Position numbers and translations under genes: made by a program. This document shows positions 25,601 to 37,900 of a stretch of 64,000 nt of DNA, one piece after another. The stretch is from contig CAJQUW010009239.1 of NCBI GenBank assembly GCA_907163375.1, positions 372,001 to 436,000 of the forward strand. Direction: 5' to 3'. This DNA comes from Prostheceraeus crozeri (lineage: Eukaryota; Platyhelminthes; Polycladida; Euryleptidae). The notes under the pieces were generated by a model that saw only the letters and a list, made by a program, of their open reading frames with translations, had not been told where the DNA came from and searched no databases. Position 1 is the stretch's first letter, and the number at the start of each line of letters is the position of its first letter.

Positions 25601-26997
25601 ACGTAAATGCTGAAAATAATAAAATATCAGAAATATATACAGCTTTTCCAACCTGAATAGCACCGATTGGATCACTAACTTGTCGAAAACGTGACAAGTG
25701 TCTGTTGAAAATTGATTAACAGGATTCATCAATAATGTCAGTCGTAAAGTGAAAATACCTTGCTATTTGAGAAAAGCCAGTGTAATGTTTCATTGTTGAC
25801 TTGTTGAATGGGATGTACTACATACGTTATTGCCTTAAAACGCTGCATTATGACGAGGGCCAACTGTTCGTTCGAGCCACGTAACCACCGAAGACAATGA
25901 CTGAATGTTTTAACATGACATTTTACTTAGATACAGGTGAATCAATGACATTTCAAAGAAGAAATATAATAGACTTCAACACTGATGCAGGAAAGCATCC
26001 GATCACAGCATTTTCAGAGTGACTATATAAAATGTGCGTACTGCTTGTGCATGTTTGTACAGTATATCGTAAAGTACTATGGTGGAACACATTTTAATTG
26101 TTTTGTTATTGTACCCAACTTATCGCACAGATATTTATTTTGCTTGTTTCACGACTTCATTGCGGTTTGATGATGTGTTTATCAATAAATCAAATTACTT
26201 AAGTAAAGGTACATTTCTTACAAAAGTTCTGAAAAAATTCGGACTTAAGGCAATGAAAGCAAAGTGATTATGATAGCAATATATTCTGTCTTTTAGATAA
26301 GTCAATCAACTTTTGTTGTCTACGGAATCTGCTGATAAATGTCCATTTTATCACAGACACTTCTCCTACAATATAGCATCACATACTCGTATTGAAAAAT
26401 TCGTCTACATCCATAGCTGTCATTTTAGAAACCCATCCAACTGCCGCACCCTATGTCTTACGTAATACACCATTTTGCTTTATGCAAAATGTTGTCATCT
26501 TGCTCAGCATCTGATAGTCATGACAACAGCTCCCTAAAAGTGAAGCAGCTAAATTTCTGGAAAATTATATACAGATAAGATGCATGTAAAAATTAATGCT
26601 GACAGTTATATCCAGGACTTTAGCCTTAAAATTTACATGATTGTTATCTAAATATTATCCAAAAAATTATTTTCCCGAACAAGGTTGAATGATGAGATGG
26701 AGCCTATCTGAATGCTAAATTTTGTTATTGTTACACAATTGGTGAAGGCATGGTGGAATTCATAGTGAAGGCGGAGGTAGACAAATATGTATGAAGACCG
26801 CTACCGATCCGACTTCTGAGATAATCCAAAGAATGCTACATTAAGCATACATGTGGATAAATCATCAAAATTGATTGTTTGCAATTCGAGCTAATTCTTT
26901 ATGAGCGAGCCAATGCCCCTTACATTGCGTGATATTTGATATTCTTTAGTATTATATTACAACATTATGGCAAATTGTCATCAGTATATATCACAAT

Positions 26998-27060
26998 AAT
27001 ATCAAAAATGAAAAACTACCGATCTCACGCCGACATGTTTCTGCCAGTAGTCTGGCTTCT
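26998..27060 (+). repeat. Inverted repeat, left arm (63 bp)
   Basis: Exact reverse complement of 27363-27425. Contains CTCACGCCGACATGTTTCTG. In the transcribed intron the two arms could pair into a 63-bp duplex closed by a loop of about 300 bases. Confidence 0.95.
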
Positions 27061-27362
27061 AAAGGCGCAGCAGATTCAGGAAGCTAAATACTCTTACCTA
27101 CCTGTCGGCAAGCATATAAGAGACTGTGCAGCTAACATAGAAATCAAATTTTCTATCTCACCATTCTATAAAATGCCTTTGGGTTCCACAAGAATAGATC
27201 GTGAACATAAAGAGGCCATGTTCATTAAGATCTATGAACCATCCCTCAATGCCACATGAAAGACTTAATGATTTCTCCCAAAAATCAAGATATTTCATTT
27301 ATGAAATCAAATTTCTGTTATATAATTTTTGTAGCAATAAATTTGAATCACTTACTGCCTTG

Positions 27363-27425
27363 AGAAGCCAGACTACTGGCAGAAACATGTCGGCGTGAGA
27401 TCGGTAGTTTTTCATTTTTGATATT
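27363..27425 (-). repeat. Inverted repeat, right arm (63 bp)
   Basis: Exact reverse complement of 26998-27060. On the plus strand it includes the stem GCCAG/CTGGC followed by AGAAAC and ATGTC, part of a hammerhead-like fold. Confidence 0.95.
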
Positions 27426-28105
27426 CACTTACATTTGTCTTGATTTTTTTATTCGCAATGATATTATTGCGACAGAATATTGTCGTACACTGTAAATCGT
27501 AATGTGCCAAAAGTTGAAACACAAGCGGACGAAAAAAGAGTTTTCGCCCTTTGGCTGACAATGGCAGGCTAGATGAAGCAATTGAACCAATGGCGTGTCC
27601 CTTACAGGGTCAAAAATGGGCGCCAAAAGGTCTATTAGAGAAGATGAAAAAAATCAAAATTGCCGAACATCAATTTTCACTGATATATTCATGTATTTTC
27701 ACATTTTTTCAGTGATATTTGACTGGTCGGTTTCTGCAGATAAAGCTTCATCTTATGATTTACGGGGTAAACAAATTATAGCAATTATTTGCTGCATAGC
27801 TTCTTACAATATGTGTCTGTATACATGTTGCATTGAAATTACTAGACTGCATTTGTGACAGAATATTTGGGGAGATATAAAGGTTACTTTGTATAGGCGG
27901 AATGAATATATTCATCTGTTCAAGCGAGTGCTTGGAAATTATCGAAATTAGTACTACATTTCGAAATCAAGTCTACATTGCAAAATGTATTCAAGCCTGT
28001 CGACTGGAGTGTCGACACGCCCTGCGTAAAGCGATGTGCTAAGGCATCTATTCGACCTCGTTAATATATTCAGATGCATCATGCTTGATCATTTCTATAT
28101 TCCAG

Positions 28106-28291
28106 CATTGTTGAGTTATGCCAAGGTGGAACGAGTGGTTTATCTGTGCTACGAACGTTTCGACTACTCAGGATTTTGAAACTGGTTCGGTTTATGCCTG
28201 CCCTCAGACAACAGCTTTATGTCATGTTGCGAACAATGGACAATGTCGCGACATTCTTTGCTCTACTAGTGTTATTCATTTTTATATTCAG
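28106..28291 (+). CDS. Cav3 T-type calcium channel alpha1, exon C: IIS3 end, IIS4 voltage sensor, IIS5
   Basis: This 186-bp exon carries one base of the incoming split codon, 61 full codons and two bases out. It encodes the IIS3-S4 loop ([10 protein letters not shown]), the voltage sensor [19 protein letters not shown] with five positive charges at every third position, the S4-S5 linker [19 protein letters not shown] and IIS5 ([12 protein letters not shown]). The correct reading differs from the longest ATG frame here, and the homology fixes it. The [20 protein letters not shown] block is a Cav3 hallmark. The acceptor is TATTCCAG and the donor CAG/GTGAGA. It ends AG, which needs a T from the next exon to make serine, and both alternative exons D and E begin with T. 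Confidence 0.97.
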
Positions 28292-28445
28292 GTGAGAAAA
28301 GTATTTGTTTTAAATAGATCCTTTTGATTTTACATCATCATTTAATGTTTTCTGGTCATGCAATAAGTAAAACTTGTAATAGCATCTGAATCAATCTTAC
28401 TTTGCTCGTCAAAATAAATAGGCCTCTCTATAGGACAGAGTTTCA

Positions 28446-28466
28446 GGTAATAATAATAATAATAAA
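28446..28466. repeat. (TAA)n microsatellite
   Basis: About six tandem AAT/TAA units within otherwise non-repetitive intron sequence. Confidence 0.85.
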
Positions 28467-28984
28467 GACGCATATTTAGAGAAAATATATGAAAATCCCA
28501 ATGATGGAAATCGTGGGATCCCATGTAAGAAGCATCAAAGTCAATCGTCAAAGATCGTCTATGATTGTCATAAATAGCTTATACGTAATGAGGAGACGAC
28601 GATAAGACAAAGGAACAAAATTGGTACTTTCACAATGCCAAGATTAACAGATTATGAAATGAGCACGGTTTTGAATTTTCTCCAATTCTTTTCACATTGT
28701 GAAAAGCTATTCGGAATGCGCACAAATGTCTCAAAAACAAATTCATTAAAAATGTGATGTATTTGTCTTTAGGAAAAGTTGTGCGAACCCGCAACATATT
28801 GCATTTAAAAATTTGGCATCTTCATATATTTTCGTGCATGCAGCCTTTACAAAAATTGTCGTTCATGAACAGTTCAGATGAAATATCAACCTGTTTAGGA
28901 CAGGAGGACGAGCACTGCTCTTTGCGTACTTTACTTTATCCGTTTAACGTCCTTTTCTCCACCTCCGTTGGTTTAGACGATGAT

Positions 28985-29440
28985 TCTTCATGAAATGCCT
29001 GCAGCTGTTACGATCAAGGGCGTCGGCTTCTTTGAGACCTTATTGCCGACAGTCTGCAGACACTGTCACTTTCCAGGTCTTCTTTGGGGGCCTCTTGGTG
29101 TTTGTCCGCTGTTCTTCATTTTTCATGCTTTCTTAACCCAGTCTCTGTTATCTTTCTGCACCACATGACCGTACCATCGCAATCTGCACACCCTCATAGC
29201 CTCATCGATCGACCGCAGGTTCAGGCTCGCCAGAAGGTCTTCGCTGGCAACTCTATCTTCGAGAGACACTACACACATCCATCTGCGCATCCTTCTTTCT
29301 GCTTCCTACATTCTCCTCTTTTCTGCAGCTGTCAAAGCCCAAGTCTCACTCTCATAAGTCATGCAGGCTCTGACGCATGAGTCGTAGATCTTTCCCTTCA
29401 TCCAGCATGAACTAGCACTGCTCGTTCTTGTTATTTTCAT
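28985..29440 (-). mobile_element. LINE 3' fragment (reverse-transcriptase tail)
   Basis: On the minus strand from 29440 the broken reading gives DEGKIYDSCVRACMTYESET, then WALTAAEKRRM, then EAERRMRRWMCVVSLEDRV, then LRWYGHVVQKDNRDWVKKA, and finally a GRPK-like RGPQRRPGK. This is the classic C-terminal part of invertebrate LINE reverse transcriptases (YGxExWxL ... E.RMLRWM ... RLRWYGHV). In-frame stops show it is dead. Compared with the 42.65 kb copy the wording differs, so it is another family or a diverged copy. Confidence 0.85.
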
Positions 29441-31842
29441 TCAACTGCTGAGTTGCTCAAATGAAAGTCAGACTCAAGTGCCGTGGACCTGTGCCCGTCT
29501 TATTTACATTGAATCTACGCCAACGCAGCAACGCTATACAGGACAGGCAATGCCCTTCCACGGCACTTGAAGCAGTTATCAAAATTGCTAACCCGTCCTC
29601 AAGAGATCAAACTGGTTAAAAATCAGCTGATTACATATTTGGCTGTTAACAGTAGCATAATAGAACCAAAACCGAAGGACTCCACTATTAGCTGTTTTCC
29701 GTCTAATAAGCTGGTGCGTAAATCAAAGTCAAAGAACGATCAGCTGTTTGCATAGATACATTTCTCAGTAAAGCTTAAATAATTTGCATCTGGCAGCTAA
29801 TTATAATATAGTAATAAAGCGCTCAGGTAGCGGCGAAGCTATTATTGAATAACGAAGGGCAAGTGTCGTCAAACATGAACAAATTGAACTCTCAATCCCT
29901 CAGTATTGGTAAAGGCTGGTTTTCGCCCCATAAGGGTTGTCAATGCAGTCCGACTCGTACATTAAGTCCATTAACGGAGAGTTTTTAAGTGTGAAGACCG
30001 ATATCTGTGATATATCATAATTTAAATGCCGCAAGAGTATTATCTTTTAATGTACTGCTTGTAGGACTTTTAATTGAAGCATAGTGACTTTTTTGTTCTC
30101 TACATAGCTACGAAAGACTATGTAAGCATAGACAGGCATTTAAATGTTAATAGTTACTATTTACTTCAGAAATTAAAACATGATAAGGCATCGCCGTTAG
30201 TGCATTTATTAGAATCAACAATATATTTCAACTACCAATACCAGTATAATCTATGTGCACGATTCTTATAACGCTGATAATTTTCCCTGCCTCTAAACGT
30301 GAAAATATTTTTGCGATTAACGTCTTTTATGACCTTTGATGATATACGGACGAAATCACGACATAAAGTAACGTTATGCAACTCAGTGTCATCTTGTCGT
30401 GTCGACTTTCACTTTAATCAACATTAGTTTTTACATCACGAGGTAGGAAGGTAATGAAACAAACGGATCATTATCGGCTACCATGATATTGTTATTTTAG
30501 TGTGTCGCATTATTACAACCATAAACCATTCTTCGTCGGTAAGCTGATCGTTATAGAAAAGCTGAATAATGAAAATTGATAGCTCGTACACACATTTTCA
30601 ATTATTGACTATTGATCATCACTGTTCTCCATTACGCAACATCGACGCTTCATGGCATGAACAACACTATATTATAGACCTTAAACAACATCTGCACAGT
30701 TGCCTAAATATTTATTTTCCTTTAAAATGCATTAAATAGTGGAAAATTCCTCAAATTCTGTACATGTGCCCACTTTTTCCAATGTCTTGAAGGTTTGATT
30801 TTATGGCTAACACACTATTAATTAATGATTTGCTTGTCATTGACTACGAATTCAGAGTTTGAAGAATTTCGAAACTAGTTTTGGGTGCTTCATAAAACAA
30901 AGTTTATGAAGATGTTTATTGTTCATTGCTTAATCGCTCACACCACTACTCATAAGTCAAGTGCGTTGAGAGCTATTTCTGCTTACATAACTAGATTGAC
31001 AACCAACCAACATTTAAGTTAATCTACGGAAGAAGCATGAGGTTCTATACATTAGCCAGTTTTCTAGAAATGCTTTGTGCATATGTAAGTGAGTCTAAAT
31101 TCTACAAGCTTGAATTCAATCTCCTGAATTTTCGCCATTTTCAGTTAGATCTTGCTGTTGATGATGAAATCTCGAAGCTCTTTATTTCAAATCAAAATTG
31201 AAAGTCAAACTCATAAGTCAAATTGAAATGTTTGCACAGAAATTTACGTTTTTGCTTGAACTTGATTTAGTTTGTTCAAATTTGAAATTAAGAAGGCGTG
31301 TTGATGTAGACATTCAAGGAATCGTTAAAAAATGAGACAATATCAGTACCGGTAGTCAATTAAGAATTGCGAGTTTCAAGAATAAAAATCATCACTTCTA
31401 CAAAGATAAATCATGTCTCTCTGAATGTACATCAAAATCATCTCTAAGGTTGTGATTGATGTATGAATTAAATACAGTGAATTCAATCTATCATGAAAGA
31501 TGCAAACTCCATTTCGAAATTAAAAGTGCCACTGATTATCTATTGTATCATGGTAAACATAGAGTCACATAGAATAACTATGGCTCGAGTAGAAATTATG
31601 GAGTGATTCAGTAAATGAACGGCTTGACATTTTTTATGTGGTTTAACTTTATCTGACTTTGTTTTTGGCTCTGGCTTACAAGAAAGTCTTGGAGCACAAT
31701 ATTTAGGAATCACTAGTGTAATAAACTCTAAACCGTCTCAAGAAGAACTATTGAAGATAAAAGTTACTAATAATCATTGGTGTTCTAATGAAATATTCTA
31801 AAATATTCCAGTTGAAATAAATGATTAACCTCGTCATTTCAG

Positions 31843-31960
31843 TATTCTTGGAATGAATTTATTCGGTTGTAAATTTTGTGACACTCAAGTTGGTGAGAAA
31901 CGAAAATGCGACAGGAAGAATTTTGATAACCTATTATGGTCAATTGTGACTGTCTTTCAG
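31843..31960 (+). CDS. Cav3 alpha1, exon D: alternative domain II turret and pore helix, three-cysteine form
   Basis: This 118-bp exon begins with the third base of the split serine codon and ends in phase 0. It encodes 39 residues: the end of IIS5 ([11 protein letters not shown]), a short extracellular turret ([13 protein letters not shown]) and the pore helix [15 protein letters not shown]. Three cysteines lie at residues 9, 12 and 22. The sequence closely follows the ordinary Cav3 domain II (LFGCKF ... DRKNFDxLLWxIVTVFQ). It can be replaced by exon E, 8.5 kb downstream, which has the same entry and exit phases. It splices to exon F, giving [10 protein letters not shown] across the selectivity filter. 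The acceptor is TCGTCATTTCAG and the donor CAG/GTATTC, a weaker donor than those of the neighbouring exons. Confidence 0.96.
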
Positions 31961-34900
31961 GTATTCATATACGTGTTCGCTCAATCTCGAGTGGCTTTTG
32001 ACGTAGCTCATGTAGAAGAACATTCGACGTCAGTTTTTGGTCACATTGCGCATGTAGAATAAGGAATTTTCTTCCGCGCTATCGAAGTGTGCTATTTCAT
32101 GCATTGATTTATTTTTACAACATATTCATTTACTTGATTGAGGAAAGGCGTATCTCTTTTTATTAGCGATATTATGTTGGCTTGAAATACTGGTTGGGGA
32201 GCTTTGTGGTGCTTGATTCCTTCATTATTGATGAATAACCAACATCGCATCAGACACGAATTTGTATTTGTTATACTCCTTTTCATAGCTGTGTGTGTTG
32301 CTGTTGGTTATTGTCAAATTCTATCAAAATTCAATGAGAATTGATTTTTAAGAAACGGTTGACATCGCACTCAAACTGCTTGCCATTCTTGCATCCTACT
32401 AATTCCCTCAAAATGTAAACAAATTATCATCAGAAATAATTCATAATTCAAGTAGATAATTGTTAATGTTCATTTAATTCAGTGATTACTTGCACCTGGA
32501 CAAAAGGTAATTGACGTTTCTGAGTCAGTAATCAAATGAGAAAGTTGCATTGAGGAACTTGAAATGCCCCTGACAGGTTGATTTATATGTTTTACTGAAT
32601 AGCTACAGTAAAAGTATCTCTTGAGTCAAACATTGTGACGACACATGTACATATGCATAAGGTAAATATTTCACGTAACTTAGTGAATCAATCATTTGAT
32701 CAAATAATAATTCCATATGTTCTTACTGATTTCAATTATCATTCCTCACACATGAAACGTGTATATATAAAACTGAGGTTTTGAGACGCTCTTGAGAAAT
32801 TTCTGTCGAAAGTTGGACCTTATACATATGCTGAAAACATGAAACAATCAAATTTCACAAATTACCTTAATTTAAGTATCACCCGCAAAATTTAATTTAC
32901 AAATCAGTCAAATTTATATTAAAATGATTATATCCTAGTATGCAGCTAGTAAACACGTAAGGTAAAAGTCAATAGAAACACTTCACAAAGGAGCACTCAA
33001 ACGGAACATTCCTTGCTCTTGCTGGACAAATATACCAATTTTCAACAGTTATTCGAGGGAAAGAAAAAAGAATCCGGACAGTCAGAATTAGATTTTTGCT
33101 TGTAAATATTTTAAAAGTATGAGTGGCTGACCGTTTTGCAAGCTTTCGACAAAATCAGGAGAAAGAAAACAATTTTTGCTGGTTTAAAGTCTTCGATTTT
33201 TTGGTGAGGTCTTTAAAAATGAAAGCGATACGGCAGGAATGGCAAGTTCAAGAGCTTTCTGCGTTTTTAATATTAGGAGGCACCCGAAATTAAAGCTTCA
33301 ACGGATTCAGGAGCACTCAACGTCAGTACCGTCTTTGATAGTTGACTATTAGTTTTTGATCATTAGGTCCATGTGAAATAATTGCACATTACACTCATAC
33401 TTCATTGCATTTAACATCACGATTTATGTCATTATTGCTTAAAATAATGATCAATTAACATGGCAATCGGTGAGCGCGTTACTGATGGTAAAAATCATGT
33501 GAGAACACTGTGAATAAAATAGGAAATGCAATAAAAATTTCAGGGTTGCCACCCACGATGTTCAAAGAAACATGTGTCGAAGTGGGCTGTTTTTGTAAAA
33601 GATGAATGGAACTTGAACTACATGTAGATCGGCTAGCACACTGTGATGCTATTGAAACAAAACACAATTATGAAGAAGATAGCTCAATAGAACTAATCAT
33701 CCCTCAGCTAGTACATTTGGCAATATCGACAAAACAGGAAAATCATTGGAACGTGCAATCATAAATATATATTTTTTACTCGAGCAAACAAATGCAACTG
33801 ACTTCCGTTCGTTGTAAGAGACAAGAAGCACAAACAAAAGTAAGGAGCGCAGAAAAAAGGGATGTGGTTTCGACATATGAGCAGGTGAACATTCTGTCCC
33901 TCGTGAATTATAAATGCCATACCATGTCTCTCTCTCTTTGGTGACTATGTTGTCAAAATGTAGGCTCTATCGCATTGTGGCTGAAAAAAAACACTAAGAA
34001 AGCCAAAGAAAGACACCTTAAACATGGCGCTACCAACTGGGAAGCACACATCAGACAAAGGCGAATTCTTTTCCGCTGCAATGTCCATCACAAGCATTTG
34101 CTGTAATTGAATTGCATATGAATTTTTACCATTCTACGATCCATGTGGCGCAGCTCTTGTTGAATTTCATCGGAGCAACAAGGAATAAAATGTACGAAAG
34201 TGACAAAATCTCCAGAAAGTATGCGAGTAAAGCGTAATATGCATGATGCCGTTCGAAATACCTGTTCTTCATGCGATATAATCTCCTTACCTGTTCATAG
34301 ACATGTCATAAGAAGACATTATTGTCCTATTACGTTAGTGAAATACATTTTTACTAACGATCAGCTATGGCTATCCTCAAGTCGAAGAAAAGTGATGGGT
34401 GGATATTCCTCCTGGTCCGAATGACAAGGGACATTATCGTGCATTTTGATGGTCATTGAGCTACACTCTGAGCACTCGGAAAGTGCGAACATCTGCTGCT
34501 ATCGAGTCTGACAACAAGCTAGGATGCAAGATGCGCAAATCAAATGTTATATAGGCCTACATAATCGCTATAGTTGTCAATCTCTAGAGGTAATGGTGAA
34601 TTTACGCAATTCCAATTTTCAAATTTCATTGATTAAAGTTGTTTGTCCTTGTATTATAAAAGAAACGACTCAAATAACTCGTGGAGGAATTGATTGCTAT
34701 GGATTGCACATCGAATGAGATGTGCTTCACTGTGACACCTGAAAATGGACAAATCTAAAGCTGCAATAATTTCTTCCAACTGTGTGTGGCCGTTGAGAAC
34801 GCTAACCTGGAAGGCAATTATTGAGACGTGTAGTTCGACTGTGGGAATAGTCGACCTAATCCAACAATGAGTCTTTCAAGTCACTCAAAGGTGTAGAAAA

Positions 34901-37900
34901 TTGTAAATGTATAGAAAAATATGATTTGAAAATACAAGTCAAACCAGGGACTAGTGGTAAATTGTCTTTCCATGACCTTTGTCATGAGGTAAATTTTAAC
35001 TTTGAAAGGGGAAAAAGAAATATATAAAGTTTAAAATTGTTATCGCTATGAAAGGTTGTTTTCAAATCAATTATTTATCATGGATAGAGATTCGTCCGAT
35101 TTTCCTATTTCTCTGTTTCGTCCGATTGACAAATGTTCAATGGTCAATTTCCTAGTAGCAAAAGAAAACATAATAACATGGTAAGTTTTCAGACCATACT
35201 TCTCGTATTAGTAAAAATTAAGATACATTCATAACAAACGGTAGACCTTCAAACTCGGAATGCCGTAATCCTATCTGTTATCGTGTGATAAGCATAATAT
35301 AATAATTGTGTATCTAGATATTTATTTCGATAATTAGACAGTTAAATTTTATGATGCACTCAAAAGATTCTTGACTACCTGTATCTTCGTGTTGACAGCA
35401 AACATGTTTAAGACTTCTCCTCAGTCTATATTTTTACATTATCTTGATTACTAGTCGAAATTTGATAAAATTTGCTAAAATATTTGCACGAGAATCAATG
35501 TTTATGCTTGAATATCAAACATCAAAATGTTAATAATATAGCAGTGGAATTATTAATTGGATGACACGTTTGGCTTGCTATCTTGGTAAATTAAATTGAT
35601 TCATTATTTACGCAAAAAGTGTAGATTTACTCATGAGAACATGTAGAGATAGTTGTAGATGTTGCCTAACGATTCAATGAAAGCCATGTCTGGAGAAAAG
35701 ATAAATTTCCAGGGTAAATATAAATTTCCTATCTCAAATTTCGACGGATTTGGATCCGTTTCTGTGATTCATAAATATTAGTTTAGCACTCATGGCTTGC
35801 CAAATTTCATGTCCTCTTAAGTTAGTAGAAGATATTGTTGATCATTGCCTTGCGGAGAGATAGATAAATGGTCCTAAAGATTTTCTTGTTGAAATCAGTA
35901 TAAGTATATAATCGTTCCTTGAATATTCTTTGAGGTAAGCGTGTACATGTATGTTGCATACTTGTGTGTTTCACATACAGCACGTGACAAAGCTTCTTAG
36001 TACATCTTCGTTTTATTTCAGTCTTCGATTATAATTATAATTATGCTTTGTATTTTAAGATTACGAATTATATATTGCTATAATACATAATTAAGAATTC
36101 TCATCAACTTAGTGAATAATCTCTAAGCTAAGATTCGCTTCATATTGCGATCATTCCTATTGCCGGCGCTTAGATAGTCAAGTGTCTTGCTCGCGAACTA
36201 ATGAATAAATGTATAATCATAATAATGATGTTATGACAATAGCGTTGAAAACATAGGAGTAAGTTACGCCAATGCTTGATCCACAGTGCGTAAAAATGTA
36301 GAGTTTGTGTAACAGGATCTCTGAGTTTCATTGTGCTTGGAAATTAGAAATCATTTCTGTATATTTCATACGCCTTATTTGTTGCCGATCATATTGATCG
36401 ATCACATCATTGCCTGCTTGTAGTACATGTATACACGGATACCATGTTTTATACAAAATTATGTTTGCGGTCGAACTTCATGTATCATTGTATTTAAAGG
36501 TGAGAATGATTTATTGGTATTTAGTATCATCGTGATTTAGGATTTTAATAGAAGGAAAAATTAGCAAGGTTGCTGTAGTCATGAGACAACTTGTCGGCTT
36601 CCAAGATAAAAAAACCAACCTTTGTAAACCCATCATTTTTAAGTCACTTGATCGATGAAATCAAATCATAATTCTGTTTATTGGTGATTTTGTCCCAGTA
36701 TGCATGTACATGACACGTGCATTCAATGCATTAATACGAGTAATTATATTATATGTGCTGAGTATGTGCAAAATATTCGCATACCTAATTATGTATTCTT
36801 GGACAGTAAAAATAGCCTGTCAGACATATCCCACTAAAAATAGCTAACTGAAATTGCATCGAATGCTGTCGACAGCTTCTTCACACTCTTGCAAGCATAA
36901 TAAAATAAAAAGCAATGCTATTTCTTGGTTTACTACATATCATGCTACAGTAGTAAATGAATCATTGAAACCCTCAGTTTCAAGTAATCAGCTAAATTGC
37001 ACTATATATAGGTCTGCACATTACTCCATGATAATCCTGAAAATTGAAATATCTTTGAATAATGTGCTCCGAACAAATATGCTTTCTGATGATGCATAGG
37101 TCAATCTGAAAATATCAATTAGGTCTATATTTTGAGGAAAGCAGCAAATCGGCAGCTATCGCACTATCATGGCTACCATATAGCCATGAATTAAACAGAT
37201 TTATAGGCCTAGATGGGTATCGTAAAATTTCCAAATATGATAATAAATCTTCGTTTCACATTTAATTTTTTTTTTAATTGTCTTGAAACGTTATAATAGT
37301 GTGGAAGAGACGTATTACAAAGCTCTCCTCCCCTCTTGCAATCAATGAATATTTTCTAAAAGCTAAAAATTGATGAGATAATGTCTACGATTTGACAATG
37401 TATTCGCCAATTCTCAAAGTAGATACTCATTTTGAGTTTGTATCTCAGGTTGATCGCATGCGCTTTGTGTTTCGAAATTTCAAACGTTTCGAATGTTAGA
37501 CATTTATTTCGATAGTAAAAAGGCATGGTGGTTTGATTTAGACCTGAGTAACTAACATTCCAAAATCAGACAGCTTGGATTGCAACTACGCTAATAACAA
37601 GCCGTTTTTGTAGTATTCCTCGCATAGTTTTGTGAGAGAAAAATGATTGATGCCCTTTAGAAAACTAGTACGTTACCATCGTCATTTTATGCTACTAACC
37701 CCGTCACTAATGGTCAATATAATATCAGATACATTAACATTGATGGTGATTCGAAAACCCTTCGTTTTGTGTCAGGTATACAAATCCATTTACATTAGTA
37801 ATCATAACTTATGACATTTATACTTGTGGCACTTCAGTAGAGCATAGCAGTAAGCAACATTGACTATGTTGAAGGATTTTGCAAGATACATCAAGAATAA

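Larger units (their letters stand above)
26998..27425 (+). mobile_element. Miniature Penelope-derived element between perfect inverted repeats
   Basis: Two perfect 63-bp inverted repeats (26998-27060 and 27363-27425) bracket about 300 bp. The interior plus-strand frame (part of 26936-27259) ends with SRRI-like basic residues and EAMFIKIYEPSLNAT, the C-terminal signature of the Penelope-like GIY-YIG domain (E-A-x-F/Y-I-x5-P-x-L-N). The rest of the nuclease and all of the reverse transcriptase are missing. Inverted terminal repeats fit the pLTR organisation of Penelope elements, where terminal repeats may be direct or inverted. The right repeat carries a hammerhead-like core at 27359-27391. Perfect identity of the arms points to recent insertion or conversion. 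Confidence 0.75.
19257..28105 (+). other. Intron B-C of the Cav3 gene (about 8.8 kb)
   Basis: GTGAGG donor and TATTCCAG acceptor, phase 2. It contains a Penelope-like GIY-YIG fragment (21.48-21.99 kb), a tRNA-like SINE head (22.57 kb) and a miniature Penelope-derived inverted-repeat element (27.0-27.4 kb). The stretches 19257-21480, 22646-26997 and 27426-28105 are AT-rich, and I see nothing further in them. Confidence 0.9.
28292..31842 (+). other. Intron C-D of the Cav3 gene (about 3.6 kb)
   Basis: Phase 2 intron with GTGAGA donor and TCATTTCAG acceptor. It holds a short TAA microsatellite (about 28446-28466) and a LINE 3' end (28.99-29.44 kb). The stretch 29441-31842 shows only an unrecognised 62-codon frame at 29567-29755 (lysine-rich, KPKDSTISCFPSNKLVRKSK) and AT-rich sequence. 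Confidence 0.9.

Noticed and set aside
28150-28165. ACGTTTCG inside exon C, resembling the hammerhead/Penelope box
   Set aside because: It is part of codons for RTFR in the voltage sensor and has no accompanying stem or CUGANGA box.
28118-28327. 69-codon ATG frame over exon C
   Set aside because: Wrong frame. The shifted reading gives the S4 voltage sensor and matches the phases of exons B and D/E.
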